Below, piece after piece: positions 55,324-64,000 of a stretch of 64,000 nt of DNA. A program made the position numbers and the translations under genes. The DNA is from Channallabes apus (Eukaryota > Chordata > Actinopteri > Siluriformes > Clariidae), in assembly GCA_030522415.1 (NCBI GenBank), contig CM060109.1:25159801-25223800 (forward strand), given 5' to 3'. Below the pieces are notes generated by a model. The model saw only the letters and a program-made list of their open reading frames with translations, did no database searches and was not told the origin of the DNA. How positions within the stretch are numbered: position 1 is the stretch's first letter; each line of letters begins with the position of its first letter.

Positions 55324-57703
55324 AGCTGTACAAATCATGCTTAAAATACAGATGAAAAGGAAAAAGTGGAGAAACAGGAGTCTGTGTAATCTGTGCGCAC
55401 GCAAACGCATTTGGATCTCCACTCCAAAAATTCACACACCCATGCATTTCACTCTCAAGTGCTCTTCTAATGTACTTGATGATTTACAGGCATAATGGAA
55501 TTTTAAAAGGTTTGGATTAACAGACAACATGCAGTGTGACTGTTACACAATGTGTCCTCCACTTTGTAAGAGAACGGTTGTGAAAGTAACAAGGGGAGCG
55601 ATATGTTTGCAAGCCGGTCTCCTGGTATTACGTGCTCTAGGTGCAGATGCATTACCTGGATCACCTTCCCTCTGGTGCTGACATTTAACCCACCTCGGAT
55701 GCATGAGTCATCTGATAGCAACTGGGTCACTGTGAATAAAGCAACGTAATTTACGGATTGTCAGTTGCATATTAAAAATTTGCCGTAGTTCGAATAAGAG
55801 TAATAGGAATGAATGTGCGTGTTTGCCGTGAGCAGTCCTGAAAGCTTTTGTTGTTAAATAGTTCCACAAATAACATAAAATTTCTTAAATTCGCTCTATT
55901 GTAATTTAACATCAATCGACACATCATTCCAGTATCATGTATTCTGGTTCCCTGTTTCCAGTCCTTGAACATGCTCAGTTCTTACTGCAGGTAGAAGAGG
56001 AATAGTGCATTCAGGGTCTCAATGTATAACACGCTTCTTATTTCAAATTATTTGCATCTACCTGCTTATTCACCGGCACACCTTACAAACTTGCAAACTG
56101 TCAGGTTATACGATGTAGGCTGAGCACCAGGTAGCATTATGTGCTGCAGTGCACTTTTCCTGCTCTTTCTCCAGCCCTCAGCCTTGGTTGAGGAGAGACC
56201 TCTTGTTGTTTGTGAGCAGCTCCACCCCTCCTGTGCAGGCTGGAGGTTGGGAACAGCCAGTGCTCTTCATTGTGGGGGCTTTTGGTACACCGAGGAGGCT
56301 GCCAGAAGGTAGCCATGGCAACAGCATTGCTTTCACTCGCTACTTTTATTTTTTTCCTGCGCTCTAAAAGGGACTGTGGAGAATTGAAGGGGCCCTCATC
56401 ACAGGCAAAATTAAAGAGGTCACAGTCATTTGCTGGCACCAGTTGAAATGATCATGGAGACGGATGTGTTGCAAAGCTATGGCGAGATACAAAAATTAGA
56501 GATGACCGTATTAAGCCAAGACAGCTCGGAAACTGTTTATTATTTTCTGTCTACATGAGGGAAGGAGAAAATGAAAGCCATTCATTTACCTTTTGAATTC
56601 ATTGTGAGAAAAAAAGCCCAAGCCAATAATGAACTGTGGTGGAATGATTACCGCCCATTTTCATCAACAAGACGGAAAGGTAGTTATTAATACCGAGGGA
56701 CCTTCAGCAATAAATATTGCCAGGGTATTTCATCAATAAACGTTGCCTGAGAGTTACGTCAATTAAAAAAACCTGGACTCTTAAACCTGCACACGAGTGT
56801 CATTTGCTAAATGTATTGCATGATCATTTCAATGTATTGGATACGAGCTGTTGAATATTCAAAGTGATATTAGACATCGGAAACCGCCCACGTTCTGATT
56901 TCCATCAACAGTTTTGGGATTTCTGGTATAATACATACAGTATGTGCCAAAAACTGTAATCCACTTCTCCCACATTTACATAACTGGCAGCATCAAGTAT
57001 TCCATACGCCGGGGAAAAAAAATAGAAACCAACATCTATTTCCTATAATTCCATAATCCTTATGTGTCTTTATCTTAGGCTGAGGTAACAGATACATGCT
57101 TCTGGTCTCCTAAAACCCTGGAATGCTCAAGATTACATTACACCAGGGTTAAACAATGTCTAATTTTATGTTTAGTTTAAACAGTTTTTCTTCATCTACA
57201 GTGAAGAGGTCCAAAAGTGGACCTGAAATGCTTAAAAATATATATGTTTTAAGACAAGCTGCATAATTCTATTTTTGGCTACTAATGAGTTCATTCTTTG
57301 AAAAAGTGAAGTGCATTTGGCCAAGACAAAATCTCCAGTTCACTGTAACACATCCAAAGCAGCTCTAATAAAAACAAAATTTCTATCAGATAGGCCAGCT
57401 GAAAAAATAAAACCTGGAGGCTTGAAGACATACAGTATAAAATTTCAAGAAATATTTTATGTTCTTTGGTTGAGTGATTAAAACATCAAGACATCATCCT
57501 CTAAACTCATTTTATTCTAATTCTGCACTGATGGGGTTTTATGACAGGCACTGTTCCTATATTTAGCAAACCTCAATATAGTCTGATTATCTATCACTTC
57601 ACACCACATAGTGAATTCTCTTCTCAAATAGCATAACAGATATATGTTTTACTGCAAAGAATCTTTTAATTGAAGCAATTGTAATTATTAATAATAATTT
57701 CAA
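55324..57703. other. Gene-free stretch with possible regulatory DNA
   Basis: About 2.4 kb with no gene or repeat family that I can name. The 56150-56780 part lacks microsatellites and includes the X-box-like site at 56309. Confidence 0.4.
56309..56322. promoter_or_regulatory. X-box-like palindrome
   Basis: GTAGCCATGGCAAC matches the RFX consensus except for one base in the left arm. It lies upstream of klf12 exons in a repeat-poor stretch. Confidence 0.45.
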
Positions 57704-58085
57704 GGCAGCGCGGTGGTGTAGTGGTTAGCACTGTCGCCTTGCACCTCCAGGGTCTGGGATCGATTCCCCGGCCAGGCTCGATTCCCGTCTCTGTGTGCAC
57801 GGAGTTTGCATGTTCTCCCCGTGCTTGGTGGGTTTCCTCCGGGTACTCCGGTTTCCTCCCACAGTCCAAAGATATGCAGGTTAGGCTAATTGGCATTCCT
57901 AAATTGCCCGTAGTGTGTGATTGGGTGTGTGTGTGTGTGTGTGTGTGCCCTGCGATGGATTGGCACCCTGTCCAGGGTGTACCCCGCCTAGTTCCCGAAG
58001 TCTCCTGGGATAGGCTCCAGGTCCCCCGCGACCCTGAACACAGGATTAAGCGGTATAGAAAATGAATGAATGAATGAATGAATAA
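57704..58085 (+). mobile_element. tRNA-derived SINE, young full-length copy
   Basis: Nearly identical to the copy at 20449, including the A box region, 'gattccccggccaggctcga' and 'ggataggctccaggtccccc'. It has a longer internal (GT)n and a (TGAA)n tail. The first B box reads gggatcgattcc, one change from the other copy. Confidence 0.95.
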
Positions 58086-58464
58086 TAACAAAAAATCTAC
58101 CATTTTAGCAAAAATGTTTAGTCATATCTTCCCAATATAAAAACAGCAAGATATCAGTATTCTGATATCAATCAGAATTAAATTATCGTTTATTATTATA
58201 ATTTTTTAAAATAATAATTATTATTATTTTTAGAAAATCACTCAATCAGCCTAAATCAGTCAAGCACTGAAACATTATTCTCTGCAAATAAAAAATACAG
58301 AGGTGTCAAATGACATCTATGGTGCTTTGGTTTGTATAATCACAGATTAAATAACATTTAATATAATACCAATATGCAGGATTATTGTCTTCATTTATAA
58401 CAATGATATATACTGTGGCATTGTCATTTTTCTTGCATCAGGGCAACAAGGGAAATGCTTGAAA

Positions 58465-58700
58465 TGATGCATGCGTCATGCATAGTGCCTGTACAAGCCA
58501 TTAATTACAATGAAGTCTGCTGACTACCTGAATGAACTGAATGACCAGGTTATCACATCAATTGATTTTTTTTCCCTTCCATGATGGCAAAGCTATCTTT
58601 CAGGACTTATGTTGTGAAACAGTAGATCTGGGAGTATGAGAAATCATTTTCACACATGAGCTGGCCACCGCATTGGGCGCCATAATCAAAGCTAATGGCC
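58465..58700 (+). mobile_element. Tc1-like transposon fragment (fourth family)
   Basis: 'tgaagtctgctgactacctg', 'aatgaccaggttatcacatc' and 'tttcacacatgagctggcca' match the fragments at 15165 and 46115. Dead and without termini. Confidence 0.72.
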
Positions 58701-60776
58701 GGAGGAATGAAATCTTAGAGTGTATGACATTTTTTTTGCCAGGCAATGCATGTGCTCATGTGTTATTACAGCCAAGATGGCTACAACCTTGCTGCACAAA
58801 AGAAATTGTAATATGGCATCATATACTGTGCAAGTAAACTAGTTTTCTCCCCAAAATAATCCTTTATTTATTATGAGCTCTGACATGGCATTTAATATGA
58901 ATAATACGATGGTATAATATCAGCAATTTTGATATACAGGTACAGAACATCTCAAAAAAGCTAAGGTTATCACCACATGTGCTCTATTTAAATAATTATC
59001 TAAGCAAAACAATTTTATGTGAGGGTACAGTAGTACAAGTCTTTCATTGTCTCCTTCTCTTCCTAGCAGTTCCCATAATAATGGCACATTGTTAAATCCC
59101 ACTGATTAGACTGAAAATGCAGCAGCAAGTATAATGACAAACAGCAGGAATCTAAATGAAGAGTTACTGCAGACTAAAATAACTTATTATCTGATTCCGC
59201 TCCTCTATGAAGAGTTTGATTTGTTGTTGCATTTCAACTATAACGTACACTGATTGTGTTGTTTTATCGCAAGATCTGAACACTTGTGCGTACTTTAGAT
59301 ATTGCCTAAAATGCACCATATACTGTAGCTTTCAGCATAGTTTTTTCTTCCCTGGATCAGTTAAGTGATTAATTGATAATACAGGGACTATAGTTATGTA
59401 CATAACTGGTAAACAACATGCGAAACATGTGCACTGGTAGTCTGCGAGATGGTGGCCTAGTGCCTAGTTAGCGAAACCCTTGCCGCAACAATCAATAAAA
59501 TATTAAACAGATCTTGAAAAGGTAAGGCTAGATGAGAATGACGCTCCTGTAACCCCGTTAAAAACAGTTTTTCTAAGGTTTGGAATTGCATATTCTAAGA
59601 GCTTTGTTAAAACTTGTCTCACATGATAACTTGAAAAGTCACAAACGAATTTTGCGATACTTGAAGGTTGCAGTCTTATTTCTATATACAAATTTCCATT
59701 TGATGGTTTGCATCTGGTAATCAAAATATTAAATATCATAACTAAACAAGCTTCTTGAAGTTCAATACAGTAAGTCCACTACTTTTAGATACAAAGATAC
59801 AGTACATTCCAATCATGGAAGTTAGATCACTTGTCCGGCATACATTGTCACGTGAATGTAGCATGCATCCAAGGATGGATTAAAGCAAGCTTAAAAGCAG
59901 CTGCAATGAAACTGGTACTTGCTAAGAAGCGCCAAGCAATATTGATGGTGACAAAAGTGAAAATAATTGAGACAATGGAAAGAGGTGAAAAGATGGCAGA
60001 CATTGATTGTTGTTGTAGTTAAAATTACTCTTTAACCACTGATTTAGATTCAAACAACCTAAAGAACAAGTACAACATCATGGAACATGTTAGTTTTATA
60101 CTGTGTATAGCCAATTGAGCTCGTATCCTAGTACCTAGACAGTGTTTGTTGGACGTACGAACAAATTAGATTTACGAACAAGCTCTCAGAACAGAACTTG
60201 TTCGAATGTTGGGGACTTACTGTATAGTCATTAGATTGGAAAAGAAAGTCATAGATTCTTATCTTCAAAAGCGTTAAAATTTATTAAAGAGTTATTAAAA
60301 AGTTTTAATGTTAATGGGAAGTGAATAAATGAGTAAATCAGCTTGTATTATTTCTATATCAACCATATGGCCTCTTTCGGTAATCAGTCCTTGCCCATAC
60401 TTACTGACAAAACCCCTGATTCTACAGTGATAACTGGATTTCTTCCTAAGGTAATATGATGATGTTAACACTCCTATGCAGAGTAACATCTTTAGCATGC
60501 ATTCTCTCATGGCTCATTGCTTTAATATAGTACTACATACGTGTAAGTTACTCAACAGTAGTTCAATTAAATGTGCATATTAAACAGTATTAGAACCAAA
60601 CATCTGTCCAGTAATGGCTTTAGAAGTGAGCAAGCAAGGATTTATTTTCTGCATAATGCTATAGTCATGTTGTTACTGGATTTAGATTTAAATGTATACA
60701 GTATGCTGTCTAGAACTAGAGTTCTAGAGTCTATCAAGATATACTTTTTGTAGCTATTATAATGGGTTTGGGGTAA
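58701..60776. other. Gene-free stretch
   Basis: About 2 kb of AT-rich DNA without a supportable gene or named repeat. TACWGTA heptamers occur near 59026, 59320, 59766, 59799, 60219 and 60699. Confidence 0.45.
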
Positions 60777-60866
60777 TTCAATTCAATTCAATTCAATTTT
60801 ATTTATATAGCGCTTTTAACAATGGTCATTGTCTCAAAGCAGCTTCACAAAAATTAAAGAAATTTA

Positions 60867-60884
60867 ACAACAACAACAACAACA

Positions 60885-60932
<48 letters not shown>

Positions 60933-60987
60933 AATAAATAATAATAATAGAAAATAAATAAATAAAAACAAATAATAATAATAATTA
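60867..60987. repeat. (AAC)n(AAT)n(AAAT)n compound microsatellite
   Basis: Trinucleotide AAC then AAT arrays and AAAT units within the LINE 3' region. Confidence 0.93.
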
Positions 60988-61558
60988 TAGAAAAGAAAAT
61001 AATTGGAAGTGTGGATGTGTGAGAAAAATGTGCAGATAATGATGAGACGAATGAATGAAATTTCTCTGATGAGCAAGCCAAGGGTGACGGCGACGGTGGC
61101 AAGGAAAAACTCCCTGAGATGGCATTAGGAAGAAACCTTGAGAGGAACCAGACTCAACAGGGAACCCATCCTCATTTGGGCGATAACAGATAGAAATGAT
61201 ATAACATCTTGTGTGTTGTGCAGGTGAAAATTCAATATGACAGAAATTATTTAAATTGACATGAAGACCAGTTCAGCATACAGTAGGGACGAGTCAGTAG
61301 GTGCAGAAGGCAGATGAGGTCTGGATCACTGGAAGCACAGGAGCAGCATGTGTAGCTCCAACCATCATAAAGCTGAATCCAGCTGGAGCTGGTCCTTCTC
61401 TGGATGCCTCAGGAACCTCGCAGGGTCGGCCTTTGTCTACTGAAGCTGGCAAAATCTCCCGATGCCTCGGGATGGGTAGAGAAATACAGAACAGATGGGG
61501 AGAATTAGCGTAGTTGTCATTCGGTATAGGTGTACTGGAGTATGAGTACTGGGATGAG

Positions 61559-62244
61559 TTATGTGTATGCCAGATTAAAAAGATGCGTCTTGAGTCTACT
61601 TTTGAACTGAGAAACCGTGTCTGCTCCCCGAACACTGTCTGGAAGGCTATTCCAAAGCTTTGGAGCTAAATATGAAAAAGCCCTACCCCCTTTTGTAGAT
61701 TTTGAAATTCTGGGAACTACCAGAAGTCCGGAGCTTTGTGATCTTAAGGCGCGTGGTGGATTGTAGCGCATCAGAAGACTGGTTAGGTATGTGGGAGCTA
61801 AACCATTTAAGGCCTTGTATGTACAGTAAGTAATACTATTTTGTCATTTATTCTAAACTGAACAGGTAGCCAGTGCAGGGATGATAATATTGGGGTTATA
61901 TGATCATATTTTCTGGATCTAGTGAGAACCCTGGCAGCTGCATTTTGGATTAACTGAAGCTTGTTTATTGAGGATGCAGGACAACCACCTAGTAATGCAT
62001 TACAATAGTCCAGTCTGGAGGTCATGAATGCATGAACTAGTTTTTCTGCATCAGATACGGATAAGATGTTCCTAAGTTTAGCAATATTTCGAAGATGGAA
62101 AAAGGCTGTTTTTGTGATATTTGAAATGTGATTTTCAAAAGACAAGTTACTGTCTAATATTACTCCCAGATCTTTTACTGCTGAGCTGGTAATAACAGTA
62201 CATCCTTCTAAGCGCAAGCTGGGTAACATGACATTAATGTTCAC
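61559..62244 (-). pseudogene. LINE reverse transcriptase C-terminus, frameshifted by a TACTGTA scar
   Basis: The upper part (62244-61807) reads VKDLGVILDSNLSFENHISN, then SRLDYCNALLGGCPASSINK and ILSSLHWLPVQFRINDK. This is the thumb/C-terminal region of CR1/L2-type reverse transcriptases. The frame breaks at 61828-61822, where TACTGTA (minus-strand reading) adds 5 bp. Coding resumes in another frame with MRYNPPRALRSQSSGLLVVP, AFSYLAPKLWNSLPDSVR and FKSRLKTHLFNLAYT, the normal LINE ending. Omitting the extra 5 bp makes the two parts collinear, so the insertion explains the break. The element is also 5' truncated and could not retrotranspose itself. Confidence 0.88.
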
Positions 62245-62260
62245 TTCGGAATCTCATAAT

Positions 62261-62752
62261 GTTTCAACCCAAGGAAGTAATATTTTTAAGAGTATTAAGA
62301 ATATTCAAATATTAACATGTTAAATTACACAGTTTTAAAAAGAAACAAACAATTGCATAAGACAAGTAAATGGGTTTGTATGTCCACACAAAACAAACAA
62401 TAAATGCAGGGAACCTTTGTGAGTTTGAGTGACGTGCAAACTGGGAGCAGTGGCATTTTCAGGTGAATCACTGTCTGTGTGTGATGGGCTTCAGGGAGTC
62501 ACAGCCATGCCTTGTCCCTGACTTCCCCCACATTTGCAGCAGATGGCCCTCACCATCATGTCTGATGGAGGAATTTATCTGGCAGGGCTTTCTGACCAGG
62601 GCCACCTTTTTTTTTTTTTGCAACACTGACCTATTTGTATTCTCTCCACAGCAGATGATACACCCAGCCCTCTTCACTCTGGGCATCTGGGGGACGGCTA
62701 CGGGTGTCAAAGCCAGGCTTGCCTGGCAAGAAGAGAAAGCAGTCTTCAGCAA

Positions 62753-62810
<58 letters not shown>

Positions 62811-63309
62811 TGTTCCTGTTAGCCATCTGAGGTGAGAGGAACATCAGTTTACAGTTTTCTGTATCATAAGTGGCTATAATACCCAAGAACACACAAGGCC
62901 AATCAAGCTTGCAGACCATAAATACAACCTTGCAATTGCCAAAAAATAGATAAACTAATTTGAAGAAAAATGCTTCAAGGTGACACATACCTCAATGTTC
63001 ACACTTCCACATGAACATCTATTCAGTACATACAGTATGGGAATTAGGATGCTGTAAGAAGGGAACTTGCCCAGTTTGTTTCAGTACACCCAGAACATTT
63101 TTCTTAAAGAATAGATTGGGATGGCAAGGGGGTGGGGAGGTGTGTCGATTGAACTGATTTTCTCTGGAGCCCCAGTATACTATATCTTGCATTGACATAC
63201 CCATTTCACTTCCCCAAGAGGCCATTCATTCATCTTCATTAACTTTATCCTGGTAGTGGTCATGGTGGATCAGAAGTCTATCCCTGGAACATTGGGAGAG
63301 AGTTGGAAA
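62261..63309. other. Gene-free stretch with CA array
   Basis: It contains a (CA)n array at 62755-62808. The 62460-62750 part is less AT-rich and open in several frames, but I recognise no protein. Confidence 0.45.
62755..62808. repeat. (CA)n microsatellite
   Basis: About 27 CA units. Confidence 0.97.
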
Positions 63310-64000
63310 TACAGGTCCTTCTCAAAAAATTAGCATATTGTGATAAAGTTCATTATTTTCTGTAATGTACTGATAAACATTAGACTTTCATATATTTTAG
63401 ATTCATTACACACAACTGAAGTAGTTCAAGCCTTTTATTGTTTTAATATTGATGATTGTGGCATACATCTCATGAAAACCCAAAATCTCAAAAAATTTGC
63501 ATATCATGAAAAGGTTCTCTAAACGAGCTATTAACCTAATCATCTGAATCAACTAATTAACTCTAAACACCTGCAAAAGATTCCTGAGGCTTTTAAAAAC
63601 TCCCAGCCTGGTTCATTACTCAAAACCGCAATCATGGGTAAGACTGCCGACCTGACTGCTGTCCAGAAGGCCATCATTGACACCCTCAAGCAAGAGGGTA
63701 AGACACAGAAAGAAATTTCTGAACGAATAGGCTGTTCCCAGAGTGCTGTATCAAGGCACGTCAGTGGGAAGTCTGTGGGAAGGAAAAAGTGTTGCAGAAA
63801 ACGCTGCACAACGAGAAGAGGTGACCGGGCCCTGAGGAAGATTGTGGAGAAGGACCGATTCCAGACCTTGGGGAACCTGCGGAAGCAGTGGACTGAGTCT
63901 GGAGTACTAACATCCAGAGCCACCGTGTACAGGCGTGTGCAGGAAATGGGCTACAGGTTGCAAATTTTGCATGTCATTCGGAAATCAAGGTGCCAGAGTC
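63310..64000 (+). mobile_element. Tc1-like transposon, second copy, cut by window end
   Basis: Same family as 326-1706 but in plus orientation. It starts TA-CAGGTCC at 63310, with inverted-repeat direct repeats at 63321-63338 and 63488-63505, then the transposase start. The element runs off the right edge, so its right terminus is not visible. Confidence 0.94.
63634..64000 (+). pseudogene. Tc1-like transposase 5' part, same internal deletion
   Basis: ATG at 63634 opens MGKTADLTAVQKAIIDTLKQ and then the helix-turn-helix KTQKEISERIGCSQSAVSRH, with no stop before the window ends (122 codons). After 'GYRLQI' it jumps to 'caaattttgcatgtcattcg', the same deletion junction as in the copy at 326, so the first catalytic Asp region is missing here too. 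The frame beyond the edge is unknown. Confidence 0.88.

Larger units (their letters stand above)
60777..62260 (-). mobile_element. 5'-truncated LINE (L2/Rex1-like, CR1 group) with 3' tail
   Basis: Reads on the minus strand. Reverse-transcriptase C-terminal coding starts near 62260 (truncated), followed by a 3' UTR ('ggttcctctcaaggtttctt' type) and the end 'atataaataaaattgaattg' with a (TTGAA)n tail at 60800-60777. An AAC/AAT/AAAT array lies inside the 3' part (60867-60987). Shorter pieces of the same 3' end lie at 21850 and 47515. The clade name rests on remembered protein style and is provisional. Confidence 0.82.

Noticed and set aside
61301..61513. 70-residue plus-strand frame
   Set aside because: Antisense to the 3' region of the minus-strand LINE.

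Overview
This 64 kb window is vertebrate nuclear DNA from a ray-finned fish, quite possibly an otophysan such as a catfish (the lineage is inferred from repeat style, not proven). It is AT-rich, has spliced genes with GT..AG introns, and is full of Tc1/mariner-type DNA transposons, tRNA-derived SINEs, non-LTR retrotransposon fragments and long microsatellites. There are no operons, CRISPR arrays or prokaryotic features.

Two Krueppel-like transcription factor genes are recognisable, arranged tail to tail. klf5 lies on the + strand (about 3.2-6.9 kb): a GC-rich promoter and first exon, a large transactivation exon, then two exons carrying three C2H2 zinc fingers. Its coding exons join in frame to about 398 residues. 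klf12 lies on the - strand. Its stop codon is at 14,571, five secure coding exons run up to 33,042, and a plausible extra 5' coding exon lies at 44,561-44,657. Transcription probably starts further right (candidate 5' exons near 50.1-50.3 and 55.1-55.3 kb) or beyond the window. The same two genes are neighbours in the same convergent order on human chromosome 13, where they are several hundred kb apart. Here only about 8.5 kb separates the two stop codons.

Layout: 0-2.7 kb, a Tc1 element inserted into an older MITE, then a SINE and LINE tails. 3.2-6.9 kb, klf5. 6.9-14.5 kb, shared 3' UTR/intergenic DNA with microsatellites and a mosaic of transposon fragments. 14.5-44.7 kb, klf12 exons in repeat-bearing introns. 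44.7-64 kb, klf12 5' intron/upstream DNA with SINEs, a LINE and a second Tc1 copy cut by the window edge.

The most unusual signal is the heptamer TACAGTA/TACTGTA, which occurs roughly 90 times by eye against about 13 expected from base composition. It is identical to the excision footprint of Sleeping Beauty-type Tc1 transposons (TA + CAG/CTG + TA). In several places it sits as an extra 5 bp inside a recognisable repeat: it breaks the reading frame of a LINE at 61,822, interrupts SINEs at 2,350 and 21,002, and interrupts microsatellites. In three places scars are nested inside scars. The window therefore looks like a fossil record of many transposon excisions. A second pattern is a set of RFX X-box-like palindromes scattered through the klf12 region.
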